From Eledone cirrhosa (Eukaryota > Mollusca > Cephalopoda > Octopoda > Eledonidae): DNA of 64,000 nucleotides. The notes under the pieces were generated by a model. It did not search any database. It was not told where the DNA came from and was given only the letters and a program-made list of their open reading frames with translations. The number at the start of each line of letters is the position of its first letter. Positions within the stretch are counted from its first letter, which is position 1. Made by a program: the position numbers and the translations under genes. Location of the stretch: positions 27,153,875 to 27,217,874 of the forward strand of contig OZ024749.1 of the NCBI GenBank assembly GCA_964016885.1, in the 5' to 3' direction. Positions 1 to 18,915 of this stretch are shown one piece after another.

Positions 1-383
1 AATGGTCGTGCTCGGTGTGTAGGAAAGGCGTAGGTAGAAACTCCATTTTATGTCCTAAATGCAAAGTATGGGTGCATAAAAGATGTAGTGGGATCACAGG
101 TAAGCTAACTAAGAACATAGATTTTACATGTGGCCGGTGTTCTGGTGCAATAAGTAGCAGCAAGTGCCCACAAAATACTAGCTCTTTCAATTGCGCAGAG
201 GGTTCTATAGAAATAGTGGACAGCTTCTGTTACCTGGGCGATAAAATCAGCAGTGGGGGAGGGTGCTCTGAAAGTACTGTAGCTAGAGTCAGAACTGGTT
301 GGAAAAAGTTCAGAGAGCTTATACCACTATTAGCTGCTAAAGGGTTCTCCCTAAAAATGAAAGGCAGGTTGTACGATGCCTAG
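1..383 (+). mobile_element. RTE-type LINE, C-terminal ORF fragment
   Basis: An open frame encodes a cysteine-rich segment (CxxCxxWVHKRC-like spacing) followed by the FCYLGDKISSGGG and GRLYDA motifs found after the reverse transcriptase domain of RTE-type LINEs. The same protein segment recurs in the damaged copy at about 16820-17200. The piece is cut at the left edge of the window and ends abruptly near 383, where sequence of the same LINE family begins in the opposite orientation. It is a fragment, not a host gene. Confidence 0.8.
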
Positions 384-1990
384 CCCACCAGATAATGGAG
401 CGGGGGACTCTGTCGAAGGCTTTCTCCAAGTCGACAAAAGCTAAGTAGAGGGGTTTACCTTTAGCTAGGTACTTCTCCTGTAGTTGTCGTACTATGAAAA
501 GAGCGTCTGTGGTACTTTTGCCTGACACAAACCCGAACTGCATTTCATCTAGGTCAATTCTCTCTGATTAGTTGCGCTATTACTTTTTCCGTGACCTTCA
601 TGACCTGGTCGATTAATTTAATGCCTCTATAGTTACTCCTATCTAGGGCGTCTCCTTTACCCTTATAACAGTTAACAATGATGCTGCTATGCCAGTCCTT
701 CGGAACAACCCCATTCTGTACGACTTGGTTAACTATGCGGGTGACCATGGTGTGTCCCACCGTGCCAGATGCCTTCAGCATCTCAGCAACTATTTCCGAA
801 GGCCCAACCGCCTTACCCGTCTTCATATCCTTGATTGCCTTACTTATTATACTCCCCTCGACTAACACTGCTGGTCCCTCTATTGGGTTGATATGGGGGA
901 GACTGTCTTTCTCCCATTTATTCTCCTCATTTCGTAGCCTTTTATAGTGACACTTCCAAGCTACCTTCTTATCAGTGTCGGTGATGGCAAGTATGCCATC
1001 ATCGTTAAGTACACACTTCTCCCCGACAATATCACGGTTTTCCTTGACGCATTGCCTAGCAATCCTGAACACCTCACGTTTTTGGTCATCGCGTTGTAGA
1101 ACATGCTTGAACTTTCTTTCCTCAGCTTCCCTTCTTGCTAAGTACACTTCTCTCCTGGCCACTTGATAGTCTACTCTACTTCCCCCATCCCGCCATACTT
1201 TCCAAGCCTGCCTTTTGGCCTTAATTGACCCCTCCACCTTACTGTTCCACCACCATGTTACTCTCCTCCTGCCTACAGGCCTGCTCCAGCCACAGACTTC
1301 GTCTGTCGCCAACAGCAGGTTTGCTTTCAGAAATTCCCACTCTCCCTCTATATTGTCCGACTCTAAATGTTCTTCCTTACTGTCGAAAGCATCAAGTAAT
1401 ATGCTTTGAAATTTATTTCTGGCTGTGGGGTCCTTTAGCTTCCATATTTTTCTCCTGAGGATAGTCCTCTTCTGCTGTCGAGTACGTCTCGTCCTGACTA
1501 TGAGGTCGCTAAGTATCAGTCTATGTTGGGAGGTGCATTCTTCATGGGGGAGGGATTTAGTGTTTACAACAGACATTCTGTCACGTCTTCTGGTAAGGAT
1601 ATAATCTACCTGGCTTGTGTGTTCCCCGGATCTATAGGTGATCAGGTGATTGTCACGTTTTTTGAAGTTAGTGTTACAGATAGTTAGGTTATTTGCATCA
1701 CAGAATTCCAGGATTCTGGAGCCTTCCTCATTTCTAGTACCAAACCCATAGCCTCCATGGATTTCGTCGTAGCCGTCACAATGTTGTCCAACGTGACCAT
1801 TTAGGTCGCCTGCAATAATTATATAGTCACTGTCAGATATTTGGGAGGTAGTTAGCAACAGTGTCTCATAGAATCTGTCTTTTATAGTGCCCGGCAGTTC
1901 GGATTGGGGTGCGTACACAGATATTACTGTCACCGTAGTTCTATTGAGGACAAGTCGTATTTTAACTATTCTGTCGTTCACTCTATTTAC
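380..1990 (-). mobile_element. RTE-type LINE, endonuclease plus partial reverse transcriptase, inverted
   Basis: The minus strand encodes an apurinic-type endonuclease (VISVYAPQS, IIAGDLNGHVG, VDYILTRR motifs, about 1980-1560), a basic linker, then the start of the reverse transcriptase (AIKDMKTGKAVGPSEI, NYRGIKLIDQVMK). A frameshift near 545 leads to an FGFVSGKSTTDALF and LAFVDLEKAFDRVP block (543-380). This is the endonuclease-RT layout of the RTE clade, often annotated as craniofacial development protein 2-like. The upstream part of the long open frame (about 1990-2236) is only translated microsatellite. The reading frame is broken and truncated, so it is non-autonomous. Confidence 0.85.
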
Positions 1991-1994
1991 GTCT

Positions 1995-2218
1995 ATATAT
2001 ATATATATATAGGTAAATATGCATGCATGCACACATATATGTTCACATACAAAAATGCATACACACACCTGCACACACATATACAAATACATACACACAC
2101 ACAAACAAAACCTTGTGTATATGTGTGTAATGGTTACGCAGTTGTGTATGTGGTGAAAGGAATACCTGAGGCTTGTATACATTCTTGTAGCTGTATTTGT
2201 GTGTGAGTGTATATATTT

Positions 2219-2251
<33 letters not shown>

Positions 2252-2255
2252 GTAA
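1995..2255. repeat. TA/CA microsatellite-rich spacer
   Basis: Imperfect (TA)n, (CA)n and ATGCATGC blocks separate the inverted LINE segment from the plus-strand LINE 3' end. No coding signal was seen. Confidence 0.7.
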
Positions 2256-2575
2256 TATAAGTGAACGGCAAAGCATAAATGAACTAAGTTAGAAATTAGG
2301 AATAAGAGGGATCAGATGCTGTTTACTCGAGAGAAGACTATGTTGGTATGGTCACGTGATGCGCATGAAAGACGACAGCTGTATAAAAAAGTGCAGGGCG
2401 ATCAAAATAGACAGTTACGGAGTAGGCAGACCCAGAAAATCCTGGGACGACTTGATAAATTCCGACCTCACACACTTACATCTCTCCAAGACAATGTCAC
2501 TGGACCGAGATCTTTGGCGCTACACAGTAATACAGAAAACCCGCCTTGCCTAAGTGCAAAGCGAAACCTATAGTC
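2255..2575 (+). mobile_element. RTE-type LINE, ORF C-terminus
   Basis: Frameshifted plus-strand sequence encodes the last part of the LINE ORF (QSINEL, LCWYGHVMRMKDDSC, GVGRPRKSWDDL, SLDRDLWRYTVIQKTRLA). The same ending occurs at 17320-17600. About 35 residues are missing between this piece and the fragment ending at 383. Confidence 0.8.
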
Positions 2576-2639
2576 AGTAGGCACCTCTTACCAAAATACA
2601 CCCATGTCCCACTACCCACACCCCATCCACACCACCCCC

Positions 2640-2935
2640 TTTCGATGTTAAGTTATGTTGGTACCACAACATCCAGTCCAAAATAAATGAGGTTGTGTAG
2701 GTGTCACAACAAAAAAACACACAGTCCACGCTGTAATGTGGCCTTGTAGGTAACACGGTGAAAACCTCCCAGTCCACACTGTAAACGTGGTCGGTGTTAG
2801 GAAGGGCATCCAGCCGTAGAAAACCCGCCAGACAGTCCTATATGAGCAAGACAACCAATATTGCCTCAAATGGGAAAATTACCGTCCAAACCCATGGTAG
2901 CGTGGAAGATGGACGTTAAACAATGATGATGATGC
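2640..2935 (+). mobile_element. LINE 3' tail shared with SINEs, ending in a GAT repeat
   Basis: After the LINE stop codon comes a 3' region containing GGTGTTAGGAAGGGCATCCAG and CATGGTAGCGTGGAAGATGG, ending in GATGATGAT. The same tail follows the LINE at 17640-18055 and forms the 3' half of the SINEs at 5895 and 34808. It is the RTE 3' UTR that the SINEs appear to share. Confidence 0.75.
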
Positions 2936-2984
2936 TATATAATCATCATCATCCCTTAACATCAGGTTTCCCCTGCAAGCAAGG

Positions 2985-3032
2985 ATATACACACACACAC
3001 ACACACACACACCTATATTTATGAATATATAT

Positions 3033-3081
<49 letters not shown>

Positions 3082-3094
3082 TATGTATATATAA

Positions 3095-3135
<41 letters not shown>

Positions 3136-3173
3136 TATGTATATATAAATATATGTATATATAAATACATATA
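2985..3173. repeat. (AC)n then (TA)n microsatellite
   Basis: An (AC)n run at 2990-3013 is followed by (TA)n with regular ATATAAATATATGTATATATAA interruptions. It is the insertion context of the Penelope-like element that starts next. Confidence 0.85.
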
Positions 3174-3529
3174 TATATATTGGTAAACGGAATAGAAAAT
3201 GCTGACAAATTGTTCACAGTTGAAAAATAGTTTAATTAGGAATAAAAGAGTATTAGTAATTGTATGGGTTAGTATTCAGTTGTGGTTTTAAGTTTTTAAG
3301 TTTTTACCGGTTGCGCATTTCTAAATGCTTTTCAAAAATAATTTTGAGATAGAGTGTCCGTGTTGTTTGCTCTGATCTAATTAGTTTTGGGAATTCTACC
3401 TGTTTTTATGTTAAAAAAGTGGCTCCAGCGCTACTTTGGTGTTGCAAAAATTCTTGTGGTCAAAACAATTTTGATTGGTCGGTAGAGGTCATGTGAATGT
3501 AAAAAATTGATTTTGCGCCAAGACTGAGG
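3174..3529. repeat. Left inverted terminal repeat of the Penelope-like element
   Basis: This segment of about 350 bp is the near-perfect reverse complement of 5147-5500. Shared landmarks are TTGGTAAACGGAATAGAAAA at the outer end and TTTTGCGCCAAGACTG at the inner end. Terminal repeats in either direct or inverted arrangement are known for Penelope-like elements. Confidence 0.85.
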
Positions 3530-3599
3530 AATGACTCTTTCACAACAAATATGTGTGTGTGTGTATGTGTGTGTAGTAGTAGTAAAGTGTTCGATGTTG

Positions 3600-4980
3600 T
3601 GATAATGGTTCTAGTGACGTTCGATGTAGTCAACCTATACTCCAACATCCCCCACAACCTAGGAATAGAAGCTATCCAATTCTTGCTGGATAATTACCAC
3701 AATGAACTCCCACAACGCATCAAAAAAGAATTTGTGATAGAGGAACTCAAATTTATCTTGGAGAACAATTACTTCGTTTTCAATAACAAACCTTACAGGC
3801 AGAAATCTGGGACCGCTATGGGAACGAAAACAGCCCCCACTTATGCCAACCTAGTCATGGGATACCTGGAAATCACCCTCTTCACTAAAGTCCTAAACAA
3901 ATTTGGAAACACTTACACATTGAAAGGAACTGGAAGCGATATCTAGATGACTGCTTCATCCTTTGGCACGAAAACATCGAAAAACTTAAAGAATTTCACA
4001 CCCTTATAAATGGGCTCAACACGAATATTAACTTCACGATGGAATACAGCCAGCAACAACTCCCCTTCCTCGACATCCTCATTAAGATCCATAACAAAAA
4101 AATAGAAACAGACATATACTACAAGCCCACAGACTCCAAGCAATATCTTCCTTTCAACTCTTGCCACCCTAGACACGTTAAAATTAATATTCCCTACAAC
4201 TTAGCCAAGAGAATCTGTACTATAGTCTCCAATAAAAACACCTGCTACTTACGGCTACAAGAACTAAAGGACACACTCATAGGCAGGGACTACCCTGCAT
4301 CACTAATTGACAATGGAATCCAACGTGCCCTAAAACTCAGTACCCAGGACCTTAGATACCCTAAAGTAAATCAACCGAAATTAAAAGCTCTTCCATACAT
4401 CTCCACACACAACCCCCTCAACAATGAGGCCTTTGACACCATCCTCCAGAACATCCCTGTGTTGAAAAAGGACCATAGAATGAACCAAATCCTACGAACA
4501 CACGATATCATAAAGAGCAAAAGACAATCCAAGTCAATGAAAAACATCCTAACACATGCCAAAGTACTGCCAACCACAACAACGAAACCCACAGTAAAAA
4601 AATGTGATAGACCCAACTGTGGCATTTGCATCAACCTAATAGAGGGTTCGGAATTCTATTTCAAAGAAGGACAATGTTTTATAGTAAAACACAATTTCAC
4701 ATGTGCATCGGAAAATCTAATATATGTATTAACTTGCTCAGGTTGTCGAGAACAATACATAGGCCAGACCAAAAACAGCCTCCGCCAACGCATGACTGTC
4801 CATAGATCCTAAATTAAAATACGGGAATACAGGAAAATACCACTGAGTGAACACATTGATACCTGTGCCGCCCAAAATCATCCCAACTTCAGAATCTTTC
4901 CCCTCTACAAATTTAAAGATAATGCCACCCACACCCAGCGCATCAGCAAGGAATCTTACTTTATTAACAAATACGGACCC
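3600..4980 (+). mobile_element. Penelope-like element ORF: reverse transcriptase plus GIY-YIG endonuclease, broken
   Basis: The first open part (3600-3946) encodes RT motifs FDVVNLYSNIP and SGTAMGTKTAPTYANL. A frameshift just before the catalytic YLDD (about 3936-3950) moves the rest into another frame. From 4039 the thumb and linker follow, with a cysteine cluster CDRPNCGIC, then the GIY-YIG endonuclease start LIYVLTCSGCREQYIGQT (about 4720-4770). A stop codon at 4810 interrupts the endonuclease; homologous coding sequence continues to the true end near 4980 (FINKYGPRLNTS). The N-terminal RT portion is missing: the left terminal repeat and a (GT)n run lie directly upstream. RT plus GIY-YIG is diagnostic of the Penelope class. 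This copy cannot encode an intact protein. Confidence 0.9.
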
Positions 4981-5105
4981 CGTCTAAACACTTCTCCCTA
5001 AGATGAACCCACAACATACACATGTCAACATACATACCTACATCAGCACACATCTCTACCCACATATAAACACAATGACATATGTAAACACACATGCTCT
5101 ATGGT

Positions 5106-5146
5106 GCAACACCAAGTAGCGCTGGAGCCACTTTTTTAACATAAAA
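5106..5146. repeat. Short direct duplicate of part of the terminal repeat
   Basis: This block (AGTAGCGCTGGAGCCACTTT and flanks) repeats in direct orientation at 5229-5272 inside the right terminal repeat, so the inner border of the right repeat is partly duplicated. Confidence 0.75.
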
Positions 5147-5500
5147 ACAGTCTTGGCGCAAAATCAATTTTTTACATTCACATGACCTCTACCGACCAAT
5201 CAAAATTGTTTTGACCACAAGAATTTTTGCAACACCAAAGTAGCGCTGGAGCCACTTTTTTAACATAAAAACAGGTAGAATTCCCAAAACTAATCAGATC
5301 AGAGCAAACAACACGGACACTCTATCTCAAAATTATTTTTGAAAAGCATTTAGAAATGCGCAACCGGTAAAAACTTAAAAACTTAAAACCACAACTGAAT
5401 ACTAACCCATACAATCACTAATACTGTTTTATTCCTAATTAAACCATTTTTCAACTGTGAACAATTTGTCAGCATTTTCTATTCCGTTTACCAATATATA
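5147..5500. repeat. Right inverted terminal repeat of the Penelope-like element
   Basis: Reverse complement of 3174-3529 with few mismatches. The element ends at 5500 close to a long (TA)n tract, matching the AT-rich flank on the left. Confidence 0.85.
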
Positions 5501-5529
5501 ATAACTTGTGTGTTACACCTCTATTCTTT

Positions 5530-5534
<5 letters not shown>

Positions 5535-5584
<50 letters not shown>

Positions 5585-5628
5585 GTATATATATATGTGT
5601 GTATATAATATATATATGTGTATATATG

Positions 5629-5710
<82 letters not shown>

Positions 5711-5760
5711 TATATATATGTATTTATTAATATATATATATGTATATATATATATATATC
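5535..5760. repeat. (TA)n microsatellite
   Basis: Long (TA)n with GTATATGTAT interruptions. Open frames on both strands here are translated dinucleotide repeat. Confidence 0.95.
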
Positions 5761-5894
5761 TGATGAACAAACTAGACGTATGTTAATACTGTCTAGGGTC
5801 CTGAAACCTTTGGTAATGGAGTAGTTATATATTGTGTTGTTCACTTTCTAATTATGTATATATATATATACATACACGTATATATTTATATATA

Positions 5895-6320
5895 CAAACA
5901 CATGGCGTAGTGGTTAGAACATTGGCCTTGCATTCGAATGGTTGTGAGTTCAATACTCAGACCGGGTGATGTGTTGTGTCCTTCAGCAAAACACTTTATT
6001 TCACATTGCTCCAGTTTACTCAGCTGTAGAAATGAGATGATAGGGACCCCAGTCCCTATCATCTCATTTCACTGCAAGTCCCTATCATCTCATTTCACTG
6101 CAAAGTGGTCGTGGAGGCGCCACGGAAAAAAAAAGCATCCAGCCCACACTGTAAATGAGGTTGGTGTTAGGAAGGGCATCCAGCTGTAGAAATCAAGCCA
6201 GAATCAGTTCCCGAATGAGCAAGGCAAGGTCAGCCGACCGGCTACTGCCCACAACAGGACAACCCGTCTAACCCTTGCTAGCATGGAAGAACGGACGTAA
6301 AACGGTGATGATGATGATAC
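5895..6320 (+). mobile_element. tRNA-derived SINE with RTE-type tail
   Basis: The 5' end is tRNA-like: A-box region GGCGTAGTGGTTAGAACATT and B-box-like GTGAGTTCAATACTC. A middle part (TTTACTCAGCTGTAGAAATG) carries a local duplication of the CCCTATCATCTCATTTCACT block. The 3' tail matches the LINE tails at 2640 and 17640 and ends in (GAT)n. A second copy lies at 34808-35243. Confidence 0.85.
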
Positions 6321-6329
6321 ATGTGTGTG

Positions 6330-6980
6330 TGTGTGTGTGTCTATATATGTATATGAATATATATATCAATCAAAAAGCAATTTGACTGTAATACTTAGAC
6401 ATCTCAATAAAAAGGATAAAATATATATATTAATAAATTATCAACTCAGAGAAGTAATGAAATAAATTAAACTTAAGCCAAAATCTCGATTTGGGAAGAT
6501 ATAAGCTCGACAGACTAAAATAAGTCTATTTTATTCATAGTATAGTTCCCCAAACATGCTTTCTGGAATTCAAGAAATATTATTTCAAAACATTGGAATA
6601 ACCAATATCGAAATAATTCAAATTCCGTCATCAGGGAACAAATTTTTGGAATATATATCGTACAGACTTAGTCATTGCTGAGACTGCATGTTGTCTGATG
6701 CGTTGCATTGTTGTATTATTAAATGAACATATCCCTCTAAATATATTACAATAATATGATTTTTGTTGATATTAGTCAAACGATATAGCAGTTTTGTCCG
6801 CAGGACGCAGCTCTTCTGTCCCAGCCCTAGGCCCAAAGCCCAATCACACTGCCCCTTCACCTCTCCCCTCTCTTCTGAGACACTAGAGTTCTTGCCATCC
6901 CTTCCCTTTCTCGTTCCTTTTCCCTTTTTTTCTCTATATTCCTATTCTTTTTTTCTGTTGATTGCTTCTTTTTTTTTATT
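6330..6980. other. AT-rich sequence with no recognised feature
   Basis: Microsatellite (GT)n and TATATA to about 6370, then unique-looking AT-rich DNA. I searched it for further DNAAF11 exons on the minus strand and saw none. Confidence 0.5.
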
Positions 6981-6984
6981 ATTG

Positions 6985-7335
6985 TTTTCATTTGAAAAGA
7001 AAAATTAGGGTGGAGAGGGAAGTGCTCTCTTCCCAGCAATTTGTTGAAAGATGGGTGAGAGTATGTGCCTATAGACTGGAAGTGGAGAACTGGGAGAGGA
7101 CACTTGCCCTGGAGGTCAGGGACACCGTGGCTTTTTTAATGGGCTTTCTCCACAAATGACCCTCGGAAGTCTTCCCCTATTGGGGAATTTTCCTTTGTTA
7201 CCTTTTTTTTTGTTATTTCTTTTGTTATTGTTTTTTCTTTACATGCAGAAATGCCCATTTGTACCGTCTTGTACTGTCCTTAATGTTATACTTTATGTCA
7301 ACCCTTGTGGTTAATAAAGAAAGCATTATTGTTGT
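6985..7335 (+). mobile_element. LINE 3' end (family with the [13 protein letters not shown] motif)
   Basis: Encodes [14 protein letters not shown] and QFVERWVR, then the 3' UTR with TGCAGAAATGCCCATTTGTA and TGTGGTTAATAAAGAAAGCA. The same ending is present at 34515-34800 and 38840-39070 (minus strand) and the same ORF at 39720-39865. In this copy the ORF end and 3' UTR are contiguous, which gives the normal order used to read the rearranged copies. Confidence 0.8.
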
Positions 7336-7369
7336 TTTTATTGTTATAAGATTATTGTTATACTTTGGT

Positions 7370-7490
7370 TAACTTTGCCTTTCATCCTTACAGGGTTGAT
7401 AAAATAAAGTACCAGTAATGCAGCTGGGGTCGATTTAATTGACTTTCCCCTCCCCAAAATTGCAGGCCTTGTGCCTATATAAGAAACCAT
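7370..7490 (+). mobile_element. tRNA-derived SINE, 3' fragment
   Basis: Contains TTTCATCCTTACAGGGTTGATAAAATAAAGTACCAGTAATG-type SINE body (split: CTTTCATCCTTACAGG, then AAAGTACCAGTAATG). The tRNA-like 5' half is absent. Confidence 0.75.
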
Positions 7491-7700
7491 TACTATTGTC
7501 ATTATTATTATTATTATTATTACTGTAAATAAAATCCTATATTAATATTACTCCTTTATTGTTGAGTAAGTTTAGATGGTTTTATCATGACAACAGCACT
7601 AAAGAGGTTGTCATGTCTTTGACACAGCTGAAGACTCCTCTCGGACCTAAGAACGCAAGGAAGAAAGAAAGCCAAAAATAAACAATGAAGTAATACTTAC

Positions 7701-14805
<7,105 letters not shown>

Positions 14806-15004
14806 CTATGAGTGAAAATCAGAAAAATGCAAATATGTGTGTGCGTTTGCGTGCGTGTGTGTGTGCATGCATGTATATATATACACTCCACTTTATTTCA
14901 GACATGGAAGTGGAAGATCAAGACCAATATAACTCTGTCTCCCACACCCCTCCCTGTTCCCCCATCCCATTCCTTTCTCCCTCCCAGCGAACTCTAAAAC
15001 TTCA

Positions 15005-17620
15005 GAGTTGGTACCATGAAGGTTGGTACATTGAAAAGTCGCTCAAATTAGGTTGTAGAGATGCTTGAACATAAGGAAGTTGATGTTTGTTGTGTTCAAG
15101 AGACTAAGTGGAGAAGTGGGCCTACTAGATTCATTGTGGGCAAAAAACGATGCTATAAACTTTTCTGGATGGGATGTGACAATAGGCTGGGTGGAGTAAG
15201 AATTATGTTAGCAGAAAAATGGGTAGATAAGGTAATTGCCATAAATAAAGTGAACGACAGAATCATTAAAATAAGATTAGTTCTAAATAGAACAACTGTG
15301 TCAATAATATCCGCCTATGCACCCCAATCTGGCCTACCTGACGTTATAAAAGACAGGTTCTATGAGTCGCTAATGCTCACTACCTCCCAAATAACCGACA
15401 GTGACTACATAATTATTGCTGGTGACTTAATATTCATGTTAGACAACATTGTGATGACAATGACAGAACCCATGGAGGTTATGGGTTTGGTACTAGAAAT
15501 GAGGAAGGCTTCAGGATCCTGGAATTCTGTGGTGCTAATAACCTACCTGTAATACAAACTTCAAAAAACGAGACAATCACTTGATCACCTGTAGATCAGG
15601 GGAGCACACCAGCTAGAATGTCTGTTGTAAATGTTAACTCCCTCCATTGTGAAGAATGCACCTCCAAACATAGCCTAATAGTTAGTGACCTCATCGTCAG
15701 GACCAAACGTACTTGACGACAGAGGACTACCTTGAAGAGAAGAATATGGAAGTTGAAGGACCGCACAACTAGTAACAAATTTAAAAGCATATTACTTGAT
15801 GCTTTTGACAGTAAGGAAGAGCAATTAGAGACGTACAATATAGAGGATGAAATCTATGACTGGAGCAGACCTTTAGGCAGGAGGAGAGTAATTTGGTGGT
15901 GGAACAGTAAGGTGGAGGAGACAATCAAGGCCAAAAAGCAGGCTTGGAAAGAATGGCGGGATGGGGGAAGTAGAGAACACTATCAGGTGGCTAGGCGACA
16001 GTGGACTTTGCAAGAAGGAGAGCAGAAATTAAAAACTTCAAGCATGTTCTACAACACGAGGACCAAAAACATGAGGTGTTCAGCATTGTAAGACAATGTA
16101 TCATGGAAAATTGTGATATTGTTGGTGTGTCCATAATGATGATGGTGTACTTGCCCTCACTGATACTGATAAGATGGTAGCTTGGAAGTGTCACTACGTG
16201 AGACTACTAAATGTGGAGAATGAATGGGATAAATATAATCAGCCCCAAATTGATCAAACAGAGGGACCAGCTGTGCAAGTTAATGGTAGTAAAGTAAATA
16301 AGGCAATCAAAGATATGAAGACAGGCAAGGCAGCTGGGCCTTCGGAGATAGTTGCTGAGATGTTGAAAGCATCTGGAATGATGGGACATACTATCGTCAC
16401 CTGGATAGTAAACCAAGTAATACGGAATGGGGTCATACCAAATGACTGGCATAGCAGCAGCATCCTTAACTGCTACAAGGGCAAAGGAAACACTCTAGAA
16501 AGAGAAAACTATAGAGGCATTAAGTTAGTTGACCAAGTCATGAATTTTGGGGTCCACCAGGGTTCAGTTCTTAGCCCTCTCCTGTTTATTATTGTCCTGC
16601 AAGCTATAACAGAGGAGTTTAAGACTGGCTGCCCATGGAAACTCCTGTGTGTAGATACCCTAACCCTTATAACTGAATCTATGGTTTAATTACAAAAGAA
16701 ATTCTAAACCTGGAAGCATGGCCTAGAATCAAAAGGTCTTAAAGGTCAACTTGGCAAGGACTAAAGTTCTAGTAAGTAGAAAAGAAAAACAGAGCCCAAA
16801 TCTCCTCAAGGAAATAGTCTTGCTCAGTGTGTAGAAAAGGAGTAGGTAGAATTTCCATCCTATGTCCCAAATGCAAACTATGGGTACTCAAGGGATGTAG
16901 CGGGATCTCAGGCACAGGATCCCTGTACACAAAACACAGGTTTTACATGTGGTTGGTGTACAGGAGCAGTAAGTAGCAAGAGCTCTCAAGATACAATCTC
17001 CTTCAAATGCTCAGAGGGCTCTGTAGAAGTAGTAGGTAGTTTCTGTTACCTGGGTGATCAAATTAACAGTGGAGGAGGGTGTTCCGAAAGCACAGTAGCC
17101 AGAGTGAGAATGGGTTGCAGAAAGTTCAGGGAGTTACTACTGCTACTAACTACAAAAGTATTTCCCTCAAAATGAAAGGTAGACTGTATGATGCATGCAT
17201 ACGAACAACAATGTTGGATGGTAGCAAGACCTAGGTACAGCATGCAGAGGACCTGCGAAGATTAGAAAGAAATGAAGCTTCCATGCTTCAATGGATATGC
17301 AATAGTAATATACACATACTGCAAAGCATAAATGAACTGCATGAGAAATTGGGTATAAAAGGGATCAGATGCAGTGCGCAGGAGAGGAGATTATGCTAGT
17401 ATGGACGTGTGTTGCGTATGAAGGATGACAGCTGCATAAAAAGGTGCAGAGCGCTCAAAATCAATGGATGCTATGGAGTGGGCAGGCCTAGGAAGACTTG
17501 GGATGAGGTAATAAAAGCTTGCATAATTACACCCCTCAAAGGCGATGACACAGGACCATGATTTCTGGTGCTATGCAGTAATACATAAGACTTGCCTTCC
17601 CATATGCAGGAGCTGGGGTA
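15005..17620 (+). mobile_element. RTE-type LINE, near full length but damaged
   Basis: Starts with GTMKVGTLKSRS and VEMLEHKEVDVCCVQETKW (endonuclease), continues through IISAYAPQSG and IIAGDL, the basic linker and RRVIWWWNSKVEETIKAKKQ, the RT start AIKDMKTGKAAGPSEIVAEM and NYRGIKLVDQVM, then jumps directly to [14 protein letters not shown]. About 110 residues of the central RT, including the FVDLEKAFDRV block, are deleted at about 16545. Stops and frameshifts occur throughout. The ORF end (GRPRKTWDEVI-like, YAVIHKTCLP) is near 17600. Confidence 0.88.
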
Positions 17621-17639
17621 TACATCTAGTATGCATCAG

Positions 17640-18055
17640 CTTCCCTCCTATACACCTCGCATGTTGTAATCACCCACCGTCAAATCTACCTTCCCAATTC
17701 CCCATGCATCCTCCCAACCCCAGTCCTCAATCCACACCATAAGGCGACCATTCTGGAACCACGACAATAAGCGCCCAACCACACTGTTACGTAGTAGTGT
17801 AGGAGTCACAATAAAAAGCTCCCAGTGTACACGGTAAAGTGGTCGTGTAGGGGTCACGACAAAAATCATCCAGTACAAACTGTAAATGTGGTTGGCGTTA
17901 GGAAGGGCATCCGGCCATAGAAACCAACCCAAAATCAGCTCTGTATGAGCAAAACGCGGTCCTCCAACCTGGCTGTCTCACAACGGAACAGTTCGTCAAA
18001 GCCATGCTAGCGTGGAAAATGGACGTTAAACGATGATAATGATGATGATGATATA
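17640..18055 (+). mobile_element. LINE 3' UTR and (GAT)n tail
   Basis: Holds two partial copies of the CACACTGTTACGTAGTAGTG/ACACGGTAAAGTGGTCGTGT block, then GGCGTTAGGAAGGGCATCCG and a terminal GATGATGATGATG. It shows that the sequence amplified into satellites at 31560 and 42475 is native to the LINE/SINE tail. Confidence 0.8.
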
Positions 18056-18059
18056 TATA

Positions 18060-18863
18060 TATATATGCAAACAGACGTGGCGTATCTGTATGATTAATAT
18101 ATATATTTATTCCGTCAGGAATTTAACATGTCAATGATGCTGACTATATGATGCCATACGACGCTCACTATACACCGTAACAAAATATTAATTAAAGAAA
18201 CGAAGTCCTTACTTGCAACCATATTTTTTCACTATCTCTTGTAAAACTTTTTTTCACCACACTGCTGCTTTCTTTACATGTTACTGTTGACAACCACTTC
18301 AGTTGTGAAGATTTCCAACTAGCTAAGGGGAGACTACTCTTAACATGTTTTTATGTTAACGGTCTATGAGTGTAAACAATTTATCATACACTTAACATGT
18401 ATGTGTGACCATTGGTTTCGGGGTCCAGTTATGGCCACCACTGTATATTGGAGGAGGCACTTCCAAACTGGCCCTTCGCCGAGAACACGGACAAATATAT
18501 GTATTAGAGATCAATAAAATAAATATCAAACTTGAAAAAATGTATTGCGTTCGATATGGTCGACTAAATCTCTTACTAAATCCCGAAAAATGTCACACAA
18601 AAGTCACAACCTTATACAAACACGTATGTAAATAATCTTAGCTCTAGTTGTTTTTATAAAGTTTCCGCTGTTTTAAATAAATTACCTTTTTTTATAGTAT
18701 TTAAATTTTAAAAAAAAGGCAACAGATTGAGAACTGTTTTCGTTGATCTTTCATCGAATACCTGGTGATATCACCGGATTCATACGGAACCCGGTCATCG
18801 AAATGATCATAGTATAATAAACCTTTCAAGGATTTACACAAGTCCAGCCTCCTGTCATTTCAT

Positions 18864-18915
<52 letters not shown>

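Noticed and set aside
14930..15000. First exon of DNAAF11 at an ATGGGATGG on the minus strand near 14966
   Set aside because: It would encode Met-Gly-Trp as expected, but no donor follows in phase 1, so the join to 14805 fails.
18405..18635. Small host gene of 76 codons
   Set aside because: No domain, no splice context and no repeat of the pattern elsewhere in the window; left as unassigned.
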